From an uncultured Novosphingobium sp. (GTDB taxonomy: Bacteria; Pseudomonadota; Alphaproteobacteria; Sphingomonadales; Sphingomonadaceae): a DNA stretch of 50,124 nt. The translations under genes and the position numbers were made by a program. The stretch is taken from contig CAMPIM010000009.1 of the NCBI GenBank assembly GCA_946886365.1, positions 1 through 50,124 of the forward strand, written 5' to 3'. Positions 1 to 8,073 of the stretch are shown here, in pieces (position 1 is the first letter of the stretch; each line of letters begins with the position of its first letter). The notes beneath the pieces were generated by a model. That model was not told the origin of the DNA and made no database searches. It saw only the letters and a list, made by a program, of their open reading frames with translations.

Positions 1-55
1 ATGGCGCGCCATCGCCTTCGGCTCCATCTTTCAGACAAGGGATAGACGACATGAC
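1..55 (+). repeat. Direct-repeat leader, copy 1
   Basis: This stretch is identical to 1184-1238. It includes the ribosome-binding region (AAGGGATAG), the start codon and the next two bases of the DUF3768 gene. The window begins inside it, so the repeat may extend further left. The copies diverge just after the start codon (ATGACT versus ATGACC). Confidence 0.9.
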
Positions 56-440
56 TCACGAAAACGCGGCGGATCAAGCGGTCAAGACCGCCACCATCGC
101 CGCCCTCAATGATGCCATGCGCCACAATATCTACCGGATGCAGGGCTTCAACCAGATCGTCGTGACCGCTGGCATTTCCGCCATGATTGGCGAGGTTGCT
201 CAGTGGACCGCCTATCGTCGCCAGTGCGAGCTTCTCCGCCTCGTGCGGGAATATAATGATTTTTCCGAGGATAATGATCCCCATGATGAGCGTGATTTTG
301 GGGCCTTCGATTGGGAAGGAACCCGCTGCTATTGGAAGATCGATTATTATGATCCCAAGCTCGAATGGGGATCGAGCGACCCGTCCGATCCCGCGCAGAC
401 GGCCCGCGTCCTCACCATCCTTCGCGCCGACGAATATTGA
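51..440 (+). CDS. DUF3768 domain protein
   Basis: A 129-residue soluble protein. The C-terminal half carries the features I associate with DUF3768: DNDPHDERDFGAF, then YWKIDYYDPKLEWGS, and the ending RVLTILRADEY. The function is unknown; the family is common on alphaproteobacterial plasmids close to antirestriction genes. Its leader and start region are an exact copy of the leader of the ArdC gene at 1234, which suggests shared expression signals. It faces the gene at 567-917 convergently. Confidence 0.85.
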   Translation: MTHENAADQAVKTATIAALNDAMRHNIYRMQGFNQIVVTAGISAMIGEVAQWTAYRRQCELLRLVREYNDFSEDNDPHDERDFGAFDWEGTRCYWKIDYYDPKLEWGSSDPSDPAQTARVLTILRADEY

Positions 441-566
441 TCCCGGCACCGAGCGCGACGGCCAAGGCCGTCGCGCCGGACAGCGTCAGGATGATCCATG
501 CTCTCACCCACAAAAACGGCGCGCCCGCCGCAGGCGACGGGCGCGCTTGGGTGGTGGATTTCCTTT

Positions 567-917
567 TTATCGGTGCGCGCGACCTGTGCCGACCAGATCG
601 AGCGACACCGCATTGGCCGCCGGGGCCGCGCGCTCCAATGTTGCGCGCAGATCGTCGCGCGAGACCATGGTGAGCCATTGGCGACCATAGCTGCGCGCCA
701 CCATGAAGAAGAGCTGGCCGTGGCAGCCCACCACCTGGCATTGGTCGAGCTGGTCGACGGGCGAGGCGGATGCGCCAAAGCGCAGCGCCTGGATGGCGGG
801 ATCGACCCGCAATTGCAGGCCGCACGCCCGGCATTGCGAGCGGACCAGCGCATTGGATCGCGCTAGCCGGCTCCAGCTAGTGGACCAATGTGGGAAGATG
901 CGACCGATAGGGCTCAT
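567..917 (-). CDS. Small four-cysteine protein, possible zinc ribbon
   Basis: A 116-residue protein with a CRAC pair and, about 35 residues later, a CQVVGC pair, so four cysteines spaced as in a zinc ribbon. The part from SRLARSNALV onwards reads as a coherent protein (QLFFMVARSYGRQWLTM). I do not recognise a named family. The exact start is uncertain, because ATG at 917 gives an N-terminus that may be too long. It is convergent with the DUF3768 gene. Confidence 0.6.
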   Translation of the reverse strand: MSPIGRIFPHWSTSWSRLARSNALVRSQCRACGLQLRVDPAIQALRFGASASPVDQLDQCQVVGCHGQLFFMVARSYGRQWLTMVSRDDLRATLERAAPAANAVSLDLVGTGRAHR

Positions 918-1233
918 AGGCCTAGCAGATTAGGCGGCTGATCGATCTGCGACAAGCGGAGGCGGCATGGCCGCCGCGCCTCATTGTAATTTCCGGGGCC
1001 TGTTCCGGCCCCCTGGCGCAAGGGCCTGGCCGTCGGTTCCGCTGCGCGGCCCCGCTTGGTGATCGCGGCGGTATCCCCGCCTTCCTGCGCTGGCGCTCCG
1101 TGCAGCCGGGTGATGCCCCTCCCGCCGCGATCAGCCCTCAATTGCGCCATTCCCCGACCCGCTTCGCCAGCAGGCAGAAGCCGATGGCGCGCCATCGCCT
1201 TCGGCTCCATCTTTCAGACAAGGGATAGACGAC
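918..1233. other. Intergenic region upstream of the ArdC gene
   Basis: No convincing gene. It contains a short hairpin around GGGGCC-TGTTCC-GGCCCC near 993-1010, GC-rich filler, and at its right end the second copy of the 55-bp leader repeat. It lies between a gene reading left and one reading right, so it should hold two divergent promoters. Confidence 0.5.
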
Positions 1234-1238
1234 ATGAC
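1184..1238 (+). repeat. Direct-repeat leader, copy 2
   Basis: Exact copy of positions 1-55, ending two bases inside the ArdC coding sequence. It supplies the same AAGGGATAG ribosome-binding region and GAC-ATG start context as the DUF3768 gene. Confidence 0.9.
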
Positions 1239-2178
1239 CCGCAAAACCGCAGCGCCCCGCACCAAGGCCGAGCGCATCGATGTTTACGAGGAAGTCACCA
1301 ACCAGATCATCGCCATGTTGGAAGCTGGCACCCGCCCATGGTCGCCACGCTGGGCATCGGGCGCGGCCTCGCTTCCGCTGCGCCACGAAGGGACCGCCTA
1401 TCGTGGTGTGAATGTGCTGCTTTTGTGGTCCGCCACCATGACGCACGGTTACACCAATCCCTATTGGATGACATATCGGCAGGCCAGCGAACTGGGAGGG
1501 CAGGTCAGGAAGGGGGAAAAGGGAAACCTTGTCGTCCATGCCGGAAGCTTCACGCCCAAGGATGAGGAAGCCGGGCAGGAGGGGGCAGGGGAGGGCGAGA
1601 GCGAAGACCGCGCCCGCAGCTACCTGAAAAAATATGTCGTGTTCAACGTCGAGCAAATCGACGGCTTGGACATGACCAAATATCCCGTTCCGCGTGTCGA
1701 AGTGAAGAACCGCGACCAGCGCGACCCAGAACTGGAGGCAGCCTTTGCCCGCTATGGCGTTCCTTGCAGCGAGGGCGGCAATAGCGCTTATTACAACCCG
1801 GCCGCCGATAGCATCCGCATGCCTGCCTTTGCTGATTTCGTGAGCGGCAATGCCTTTTACGCCACGCTTGGCCATGAGACAGTTCACAGCAGCGGCCATA
1901 GGTCACGGCTCAACCGTGAAACCCTCTATGACTATGGAAAATCAACGGAAATCCGGGCGGCAGAAGAGATGGTCGCGGAGGTCGGCGCAGCCATGCTTTG
2001 CGCGCAGCTCGGCATGGAACCGACCGAGCGCGACGACCATGCCGCCTATATTGCCTCGTGGCTGACCGCCCTTCGCAACGATAAGCGCGCCATCTTCCGC
2101 GCCGCGACCGCCGCGCAGGCCGCCAGCGAATTCATCCTTGCCCGGATGGCCGCGCCCGACATCGCGCGCGCCGCTTGA
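1234..2178 (+). CDS. ardC: ArdC-like antirestriction protein (ssDNA-binding, metalloprotease-like)
   Basis: A 314-residue protein of the ArdC/TraC-N type. The N-terminal domain (about 1-140) resembles the DUF1738 ssDNA-binding module, with PWSPRW and GYTNPYWMTYRQA. The C-terminal half holds a zinc-metalloprotease-like signature, HETVHSSGHRSRL (HExxH), followed by EEMVAEVGAAMLC. ArdC proteins are known to protect incoming plasmid DNA from restriction during conjugation. The start follows AAGGGATAGACGAC in the repeated leader. Confidence 0.88.
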   Translation: MTRKTAAPRTKAERIDVYEEVTNQIIAMLEAGTRPWSPRWASGAASLPLRHEGTAYRGVNVLLLWSATMTHGYTNPYWMTYRQASELGGQVRKGEKGNLVVHAGSFTPKDEEAGQEGAGEGESEDRARSYLKKYVVFNVEQIDGLDMTKYPVPRVEVKNRDQRDPELEAAFARYGVPCSEGGNSAYYNPAADSIRMPAFADFVSGNAFYATLGHETVHSSGHRSRLNRETLYDYGKSTEIRAAEEMVAEVGAAMLCAQLGMEPTERDDHAAYIASWLTALRNDKRAIFRAATAAQAASEFILARMAAPDIARAA

Positions 2179-2237
2179 CCCCGATCGGGCGGACGACGGC
2201 GCCGCCCGTTTCTTCGCTTCTTCTGAAAGATTGACCG

Positions 2238-2534
2238 ATGCCCAAAGCTGCCCCCAAGATCGAACTTCGCTGGCGTGACGAAAATTATGGCGCTGTCCAT
2301 GCCGTTGCCGCCTTCCGCAACTATGGCGGAACCTGCGATTGGAGCGAACAAACCCAGCAGCGCTTTCGCTGCTGCCTGAAACGCGCGGGCTTTGCCTTTC
2401 ATCATCGCCGTTGTTCGTACATCGCGTCGCAAGGGGAGGGCGCGACACGCAAGCGCGCCTTGTGCGACGAACTTGCCCGCGCCGGTTTCACCATCACATT
2501 GGGCGATGTCCGACCGAAGGAAGAGCAGCCATGA
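2238..2534 (+). CDS. Conserved-looking hypothetical protein
   Basis: A 98-residue protein of unknown function, starting 59 bases after ardC and overlapping the next small gene by ATGA. It is rich in aromatic and basic residues (FRCCLKRAGFAFHHRRCSY) with three cysteines. It is probably co-transcribed with ardC and the next gene. No domain recognised. Confidence 0.6.
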   Translation: MPKAAPKIELRWRDENYGAVHAVAAFRNYGGTCDWSEQTQQRFRCCLKRAGFAFHHRRCSYIASQGEGATRKRALCDELARAGFTITLGDVRPKEEQP

Positions 2535-2686
2535 GCGCCTCGGGCTTCCGCCATAATGGCGGGCCGCCGCTCGATGATGGCGCGGCGGCAGCGGAGCCGC
2601 CCCGCTTGCCAGCGGATGCGGCATGTCTGCGCTGTGTTCACTGGCATCCGCCCAGTGAACGGGAAGAGTCGGATTATCGCGCATAG
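2531..2686 (+). CDS. Very small hypothetical protein with CxxC motif
   Basis: A 51-residue product overlapping the preceding gene by ATGA, which argues for translational coupling. It contains CLRCVHWHPP near the C-terminus and an N-terminus (FRHNGGPPLDD) of a kind often seen in small plasmid proteins. Function unknown. Confidence 0.5.
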   Translation: MSASGFRHNGGPPLDDGAAAAEPPRLPADAACLRCVHWHPPSEREESDYRA

Positions 2687-3393
2687 CAGGGCGGTTATGG
2701 TCGTCGTGTCAGGGAACCGAGCGGTCATTGCTTTCGCGTGATGCACCGGCGGAATTTCAGCAGGGGGATTTGGACTTACGAGCGCCTGGCAGCCGGCGGG
2801 AGCTTGAAGGTCGCCAAAATCTAATAGACCTAACCATATAGGGTCGAGGGGGGACGGCTCCCCCTGAGCGCGAGCCGCGTTCCGCGTCTCTCACTACCCC
2901 CTGATGCGGGGGACACCCCCGCAACGCCCCCCATTTCGGGGAATGCGCCTCGTGAAGCGTGATTAGAACTGAATGCGGGTCATTTGTCCGCCGACCCAAA
3001 ATCATCGGGCTTCCCTCCCAGACTCCGGCTGGTTTGCTGAAGTAGCTTCACGGCAGAGTGCCCGCCGCGAGCTCGGTAGAGAATCGCTGGATCACCGTAG
3101 ATTTCGCCCTGTCGGCGGAATGTTCATATCATTTGACGCCACCGATCAACGTCGTGATAAGTTCATCGATCTTATTCAAGTCATGATAGGCAGACATTGT
3201 GCTATGCTGTGCTTCTATCGAACAGAAGAACAGTCGGTCATAACCCTCGGCTCTGTGGCAAAAATCCATCCGGGTAGATTGATCCTTATCGGCGACTTAA
3301 TCATGAGTGCCACGCAATAATCCTTGGCTGGCGAACACGCTGCCAAAATCTATCAAGGTCGCGTACCGCAGCATTCCCGCTGTTTTGTTGTTG

Positions 3394-3423
3394 GGGGAGA
3401 GGGGGCGCCGCCGCCCTCTCCCC
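3394..3423. repeat. 10-bp GC-rich inverted repeat
   Basis: GGGGAGAGGG and CCCTCTCCCC pair perfectly around a 10-base loop. There is no T-run after it in either direction, so it is not a classical terminator. It lies 158 bases upstream of the ParB-like start. Confidence 0.6.
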
Positions 3424-3535
3424 TGCAACGGCAATCAGCAGGACCGAGGCTCGCTTACGCTTCGCGCGCTGCGCCCGCACCACTCCTGGCAGATTCCCGT
3501 TGCCCCCCACACCCCTGCTGCTCCGCGCGACCTCG

Positions 3536-3559
3536 GGTTTGCAGCAGCTGCTGCAAACC
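3536..3559. promoter_or_regulatory. Perfect 24-bp palindrome, candidate operator or centromere site
   Basis: GGTTTGCAGCAG is followed directly by its exact reverse complement. The centre is about 34 bases before the ATG at 3582. A palindrome of this length beside a ParB-like gene suggests a binding site for that protein, either parS-like or for autoregulation. This is an inference from position and symmetry. Confidence 0.6.
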
Positions 3560-3581
3560 ACGAGCCAATGGAGTGAACGAC

Positions 3582-5513
3582 ATGATCCAGTATATCCCTG
3601 CAAACCTCCTTGTTGCGACCCCGGTCAACGTGCGCAAGGTCAAGACCGGGATCGACACGCTGGCCGCCAGCATCGCTTCCAGTGACGGCCTCATCCAGAA
3701 CCTCGTCGTCACCGCCGCGCGTGAGGACGGCAAATATGAGGTCATTGCGGGCGAACGCCGCCGCCGCGCCATTGCCAAGCTCATCAAGGACGGCATCTGG
3801 TCGAAGGATGCTGAAATTCCCTGCAAGGTCGGGGAAGCTGAGAACGCTACGTCCATGAGCTTTGCTGAAAATGCGGAGCGCGTTGCGATGCATCCTGCGG
3901 ATGCTATTCGGGCAATGGGGAAGCTTCATCAGGAAGGACATAGTGAGGAAGCGATCGCGAACCGCTATGGGTACGATCCTCGTGAGGTGCGCAAATATCT
4001 TGCCCTCGCGGGTGTCAGTCCCAAGGTGTTGAACGCGCTTGCGGCGGACAAGATCGACCTTGCCTGCGTTCAGGCCTTTACCCTTACGGACGACCATGCC
4101 CGCCAGGAACGAATTTTGAAGCGGGCAAGCAATGCCTATCAGGTGCGCGAATTACTGACCGAAGAAAAGCTCACGACCCAGCACAAGCTGTTCAAGTTCA
4201 TCGGCATAGATGCGTATCGCGATGCGGGCGGCACCATCACCGGCGATCTTTTTGCACACGAGGGGGAGGGCTATGCCGACGATCCCGAACTGGTGGAGCG
4301 GCTTGCCGACGAGAAGCTCGACGGTCTGGCTGATGCGGCCCGCGCCGAAGGATGGGGCGACGTGGTTGTCGGCCTCGAAACCCCCTATAACAGCTATAGC
4401 TGGCACCGCCTCTACGGCGATGAGGCGACCCGCAGCGTCACGCAGGCCGAGCAGGCGAGGATGGAGGCGCTGACAGCGAAGCGGGAGGCGCGCGTTGCCG
4501 AGATTGGAGCAGGCAGAGATCCCGACTTCGACCCCGAATATGACGATGTCGTCATGGAGATTGACGAGGAAATCGAGCAGATCGGTACCGTCGAGCATCA
4601 TTTCTCTGACGAGGCGAAAGCATCGGGTCGGATCCTCATGGTGCTGGGCCATCAGGGGCAGATCAACATCAGCCACTATAGCATCAAGGCGCAGCGCGCC
4701 GTGGCACATGACACCAACGGCTTGCCTGCGCCTCGTCCGCTCTATGATGCCCGTATGACGGAAGAACTGACCCGGATGCGAACCATGGCTCTCCAAAGCG
4801 AGGTTGCCAGCAATCAGCCGCTCGCCTTTGCCGTGCTGCTCGACGCGCTTCTGCCGATCGTGACGGAACGCTTTGCTGCCGAACATGCGGTGGAGCTTCG
4901 AGTTGGGACGGACCTTCAGGAGCCATGCCAGCATTTCGATTATAACAGCATGGAAATGGCGTCGGCCTTTGACGGCGTGGCGGATTTGATCGGAGCGGCC
5001 CCCAAGCATCCTGCCCATCGTTTCGCGTGGATCATGTCGCTCAGCGAAAAGGACGTGCAGCGCATGCTCGCGGCATGCTCCGGGGCGCTGCTCAACGCCA
5101 CTCAGAGTAAATATAGCTCCCGTGAACGGCTCGAAAGCGCCAACCGGATCGCACGCGCGGCGAAGCTCGACATGCGCAAACATTGGGAAGGCGGCGTCGA
5201 ATTTTTCGGCCGGATCAGCAAGAAGGCGCTGCTGTCGGCGCTGACCGAGGCATGTGGTGCGGACACAGCGGAAAATTGCGCGAAGATGAAGCGTGACACT
5301 CTGGCCCAAAGCTGTGCGGAGCGCATCCCCGGTCGCGGATGGCTGCCGCCGGTCCTTATTACGCCGGACGAACCCGAAATCGAGGCAGTAGATGCTGCTG
5401 TCGAGATCGAGGGGGGCGAAAGCCAAGACGAAACTCGTGACGGCGAAGAGTATGCCGAGGAAAGCCTCAATGCCGCCGATGCCTTGCCGGACATCGCCCT
5501 AGCCGCCGAGTGA
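3582..5513 (+). CDS. Large ParB/Spo0J-domain protein
   Basis: A 643-residue protein. The N-terminal 200 residues are a ParB-type nuclease/DNA-binding region: YEVIAGERRRRAI (the GERRxRA signature), MSFAENAERVAMHPADAI, then a helix-turn-helix around AIANRYGYDPREVRKYLAL. The long remainder is a family-specific extension seen in plasmid ParB-like proteins of about 650-700 residues; it ends in an acidic tail. I start it at ATG 3582 (MIQYIPANLL), because the open frame further upstream is low-complexity, overlaps the palindrome and lacks protein character. It is separate from the classical parA-parB pair at 7339. Its role may be partition, transcription control or DNA processing. Confidence 0.85.
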   Translation: MIQYIPANLLVATPVNVRKVKTGIDTLAASIASSDGLIQNLVVTAAREDGKYEVIAGERRRRAIAKLIKDGIWSKDAEIPCKVGEAENATSMSFAENAERVAMHPADAIRAMGKLHQEGHSEEAIANRYGYDPREVRKYLALAGVSPKVLNALAADKIDLACVQAFTLTDDHARQERILKRASNAYQVRELLTEEKLTTQHKLFKFIGIDAYRDAGGTITGDLFAHEGEGYADDPELVERLADEKLDGLADAARAEGWGDVVVGLETPYNSYSWHRLYGDEATRSVTQAEQARMEALTAKREARVAEIGAGRDPDFDPEYDDVVMEIDEEIEQIGTVEHHFSDEAKASGRILMVLGHQGQINISHYSIKAQRAVAHDTNGLPAPRPLYDARMTEELTRMRTMALQSEVASNQPLAFAVLLDALLPIVTERFAAEHAVELRVGTDLQEPCQHFDYNSMEMASAFDGVADLIGAAPKHPAHRFAWIMSLSEKDVQRMLAACSGALLNATQSKYSSRERLESANRIARAAKLDMRKHWEGGVEFFGRISKKALLSALTEACGADTAENCAKMKRDTLAQSCAERIPGRGWLPPVLITPDEPEIEAVDAAVEIEGGESQDETRDGEEYAEESLNAADALPDIALAAE

Positions 5514-5522
5514 ACCAGCACT

Positions 5523-5548
5523 GGAGCCGTCCCTGGCGGGGCGGCTCC
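5523..5548 (+). terminator. Hairpin just after the ParB-like gene
   Basis: GGAGCCGTCCC and GGGGCGGCTCC form an 11-bp stem (one G-T pair) with a TGGC loop, nine bases after the stop codon. There is no U-tract, so it may act as an RNA-stabilising 3' hairpin or a weak terminator. Confidence 0.45.
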
Positions 5549-5723
5549 CCTCCGGTGTTCGCGCTGAAATCTGATCGCCCTGGCCGGCTCGCTCGCGTGC
5601 CGCGCAGACCCTTCGGTCCGCACGCCGCTACGCCTCGCAGGACCGATCAGCAAAGAAGTGTCTTGCAGACTGCCCATTATGTCATGCGCACCGGGATTGG
5701 GCAAACGATGAGCGGCACCTCCC

Positions 5724-5774
5724 ATTTTTTCGCGGCCTCCACTCCGCCTTGCTTCGTTCCGGCCGCGAAAAAAT
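5724..5774. repeat. 14-bp perfect inverted repeat with 23-base spacer
   Basis: ATTTTTTCGCGGCC at 5724-5737 pairs exactly with GGCCGCGAAAAAAT at 5761-5774. Each arm pairs an A/T run with a GC block, so an RNA from either strand would fold with A/U at the base of the stem. It could be a bidirectional terminator or a protein site; function unproven. Confidence 0.65.
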
Positions 5775-5875
5775 CGGCTCCTGCGCTCCCCGCTTCGGCG
5801 GCAGTGCCGTCGTTGACCCAGACACGAGCCGCATGCGCGGCGCTCCTCAAAAAGGGTCGAGATGAGGAGGCACAT

Positions 5876-6192
5876 ATGACCATCAACCATCCCGCCATTT
5901 TCACCGCACAGCCCACCTTATCGCGGCTTTCGTCCACGCCGCGACCAGGGCGCTCAGCAGTTTTTATCCGCAACATATCATCCGTGATGAGGACGGCGGT
6001 TTCACGGCGATCGGCGAAGGCGATTATGGAGAGCGGATGTCCTGCATCAGAGGCCGGATCGTTCATTCCGTACCTGCGCAAACTGGCCGACAGCTACTGA
6101 TGCAGCGGGACGGCGGCGACGCTCTCTCGTTTCCGTTTTTCGCGCCGATTGGACCGGCCGGGCATCGAGCCCGGCAAGTCCATGGCCTTTGA
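5876..6192 (+). pseudogene. Small hypothetical gene with apparent one-base frameshift
   Basis: A good ribosome-binding site (GATGAGGAGGCACAT) precedes ATG 5876, which opens MTINHPAIFTA. The coherent continuation lies in the -1 frame (HLIAAFVHAATRALSSFYPQ, then RDEDGGFTAIGEGDYGERM) and runs to a TGA at 6190-6192. That second part has no start codon of its own. Loss of one C near 5915-5922 (in a CCC run) would join the two. Either the gene is frameshifted or the sequence has an indel. Function unknown. Confidence 0.5.
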
Positions 6193-6647
6193 CTGGCAGG
6201 CGCCACACGGCAATTTGTCCGTTCTCTTTGTTCCAGCCTGCGCTCGAGATGCTGGCATTATGCCAGAGCCGGATCTGTGCCCGGTCGGATTGCGTAAGCG
6301 CTCATTTCGCATGACTGCCACATTCACATTGGTCGTGACGCGCACCCAGTGTTCCAGATGGTGGTCAGGCGCCGCCGGACAACACCTTGGTCCGCTTCCG
6401 CCCCAGCCTTGAGCTACACTGATGCTTTTGAACGATATTCTGTGTCGATCGCCCTTGCTCAACCGCACAATTCCTGTTTGCGATGGGGACATGGTCGCAG
6501 GCCGCCTTCTACGATCAAGAAAATAACCGCCCTATAGGGCTACGGTTTCCGCGGGGCGGAGCCTCCGTTTATTTTCTGGATCGCGTCAGCCTTGCTCCCT
6601 TCAAGACCCCATCAGGAATTGGCCTGATCGAGCAAGAGGAATGTCCC
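6193..6647. other. Intergenic region upstream of ssb
   Basis: No convincing gene on either strand. The right third holds a compound inverted repeat (6518-6577). Promoters for ssb should lie here. Confidence 0.4.
6518..6577. repeat. Compound inverted repeat upstream of ssb
   Basis: AGAAAATAA (6518-6526) pairs with TTATTTTCT (6569-6577), and just inside, CCGCCC can pair with GGGCGG (about 6555-6560). A small palindrome CCTATAGG sits within. It lies 71 bases before the ssb start and could be a cis-acting regulatory or replication-related site. Confidence 0.5.
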
Positions 6648-6971
6648 ATGCAGAACATCGCTGAATTTCGCATCATTGGCCGCGTCAACAAGGTTACAGA
6701 GCATAACAAGGTGGCGAAGATTTCGGTCGCCGCCAATTACAACCGCCAGGAAGATGGCGAGTGGGTCACCGACACCCACTGGAATGAAGTGACGATCTTC
6801 GGCCGACTGATCGAGCGCGCGACCAAGATCGACAAGGGAGACCTGATCCACGTCACCGGGCGAGTTCGGCAGAACTCCTACGACACGACCGACGGCAAAC
6901 GCTACACGGTTGAACTGATCGCTGACGGTCTGGCGGTCCTCGCAAAGGCCAGCGAAAATCACGACCGGTAA
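6648..6971 (+). CDS. ssb: Plasmid single-stranded DNA-binding protein
   Basis: A 107-residue OB-fold SSB. Signatures: FRIIGRVNKV at the N-terminus, VAANYNR, HWNEVTIFGRLIERA, and the strand VTGRVRQNSYDTTDGKR. It lacks the long disordered tail and acidic tip of chromosomal SSB, as is common for plasmid versions. ATG 6648 is chosen because it follows CAAGAGGAATGTCCC and begins the OB fold; the longer open frame upstream has no protein character. Confidence 0.85.
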   Translation: MQNIAEFRIIGRVNKVTEHNKVAKISVAANYNRQEDGEWVTDTHWNEVTIFGRLIERATKIDKGDLIHVTGRVRQNSYDTTDGKRYTVELIADGLAVLAKASENHDR

Positions 6972-6977
6972 AGGATC

Positions 6978-6997
6978 GGGGCCGCTTTGGCGGCCCC
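6978..6997 (+). terminator. GC hairpin after ssb
   Basis: GGGGCCGC-TTTG-GCGGCCCC, a perfect 8-bp stem beginning seven bases after the ssb stop. There is no clear U-tract. Same style as the hairpin after the ParB-like gene. Confidence 0.5.
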
Positions 6998-7058
6998 CAA
7001 CGGCTTGCCCGGACAAACGAGGCCATCCTTTAAGCCTTTGAATCCTATGCCGCATTCG

Positions 7059-7087
7059 TTGAGTTATCTTCGCCATGAGCTTATTCT
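7059..7087 (+). promoter_or_regulatory. Possible promoter for the parA operon
   Basis: TTGAGT and TATTCT separated by 17 bases, followed about 40 bases later by the hairpin at 7130-7160 and then the first gene of the operon at 7187. Judged by eye only. Confidence 0.35.
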
Positions 7088-7129
7088 ATGCGCCAGTGCG
7101 GCTCATCGTCGGCTGATTGCTCGTCCATG

Positions 7130-7160
7130 GGCGGCGGCGCGACGAGGCCGCGCCGCCGCC
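7130..7160. promoter_or_regulatory. 12-bp perfect GC hairpin in the parA operon leader
   Basis: GGCGGCGGCGCG and CGCGCCGCCGCC pair perfectly around the 7-base loop ACGAGGC. It ends 10 bases before the GAGGAGG ribosome-binding site of the first operon gene. It could be a leader hairpin that limits translation, or a DNA site bound by the partition proteins. Confidence 0.6.
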
Positions 7161-7186
7161 GGGCAATCTTGAGGAGGTCGAAGGAC

Positions 7187-7342
7187 ATGAGCGGTGTAGC
7201 GCAAGCTGGCCTTTTCTTTTTCTTGCTGTACGTCGTCATGTTTCTTGGTGCGGGTAGCAAGAGCAGAGGCCCTCGGATCCGCGATGAGGATGCCGAGACC
7301 TGGTGGCATGCCCGCCAGTCATGGTGGAATGACCGCCGATGA
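7187..7342 (+). CDS. Small single-span membrane protein, first gene of the parA operon
   Basis: A 51-residue product with strong GAGGAGG ribosome-binding site. Residues 8-22 (GLFFFLLYVVMFLGA) form one membrane segment, followed by a charged cytoplasmic tail with tryptophan-rich end (WWHARQSWWNDRR). Its stop overlaps the parA start (ATGA), so it is probably co-translated with parA. No family recognised. Confidence 0.65.
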   Translation: MSGVAQAGLFFFLLYVVMFLGAGSKSRGPRIRDEDAETWWHARQSWWNDRR

Positions 7343-8073
7343 AAACGATCGCGGTTAACATCGAGAAGGGCGGCGCGGGCAAGACCACGATCGCCTGCCA
7401 TCTCGCCTGGCACCTTGCCGATGCTGGGCACCGTGTTCTGGTGCTGGACCTTGACCGGCAGTGCAACGCCTCGACCGCTCTGCGCGATTTCGAGCAGCTT
7501 GGCTCGTGCAAGCCGTTGTTTGAGCCGGGTTATGTCGCGCCAGAGGGATTGCAGCGGGCCATATTCTCCAACCGGATGGCTGGAGAATATGATGCCGACT
7601 ACAGCAAGGCGCTGGCTTGCTTCCGCGCAAATTTCCCGGCGCTGAGGGCGGCCTATGATTATTGCGTGATCGATACGCCGCCAGCGTGGAGCTGGATCAA
7701 TTTTGCAGCACTGATGGTCTGTGACGATTTGATCGTGCCGGTTGAGCTGGGACCGTTTGGACCCGATTCCACCAAGCAGCTTTCTAATTCCATTCAGACC
7801 GTCAATCAGCGCGGTCGCCAAACGCCGATCCGGATCGCGGGATTGGTCGCGAACCGGGTCAAGGCCAATGATCGCAATCAGCAGGCGATGCTGGCTGAAC
7901 TGAAGGCGAAGATCGGTCGTAACCTGTTTTCCACGCATCTTCCCGACCGCGCCCATTACAGCCAGGCCGTACAGGCCGGTGTCCCGGTCTGGCGGTTCGA
8001 TAAGGATGTACGATCGTCCCTGCCGCCGATGCAGGCGTTCCTGGACGAGGCATTGCAGAGGATTGGCGCCTGA
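7339..8073 (+). CDS. parA: ParA-family partition ATPase
   Basis: A 244-residue deviant Walker ATPase. The Walker A signature EKGGAGKTT begins near residue 9, followed by VLVLDLDRQCNAS and the Walker B region YCVIDTPP. It lacks the N-terminal DNA-binding domain of type Ia ParA, so it resembles type Ib or a small ParA/MinD-like protein. It drives plasmid segregation together with ParB. Start overlaps the membrane peptide gene, and the stop overlaps parB by one base. Confidence 0.9.
   Translation: MKTIAVNIEKGGAGKTTIACHLAWHLADAGHRVLVLDLDRQCNASTALRDFEQLGSCKPLFEPGYVAPEGLQRAIFSNRMAGEYDADYSKALACFRANFPALRAAYDYCVIDTPPAWSWINFAALMVCDDLIVPVELGPFGPDSTKQLSNSIQTVNQRGRQTPIRIAGLVANRVKANDRNQQAMLAELKAKIGRNLFSTHLPDRAHYSQAVQAGVPVWRFDKDVRSSLPPMQAFLDEALQRIGA

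Larger units (their letters stand above)
2687..3581. other. Long non-coding region before the large ParB-like gene
   Basis: About 0.9 kb without a convincing gene. Visible structure: a hairpin at 2905-2923 (TGCGGGGG-aca-CCCCCGCA), a possible lone IS6-family end at 3249 (GGCTCTGTGGCAAAAAT), a 10-bp GC hairpin at 3394-3423, and a perfect 24-bp palindrome at 3536-3559. The stretch around 3120-3300 is AT-richer than its surroundings. Promoter and partition-type sites for the gene at 3582 are likely here. Confidence 0.5.

Noticed and set aside
914..1210. Minus-strand open frame of 98 residues upstream of ardC
   Set aside because: Low-complexity, Arg/Gly-rich translation with no recognisable family; overlaps the repeated leader and intergenic hairpins.
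5677..6081. Minus-strand open frame of 134 residues
   Set aside because: Antisense to the better-supported frameshifted gene and runs through the inverted repeat at 5724-5774; no family features.
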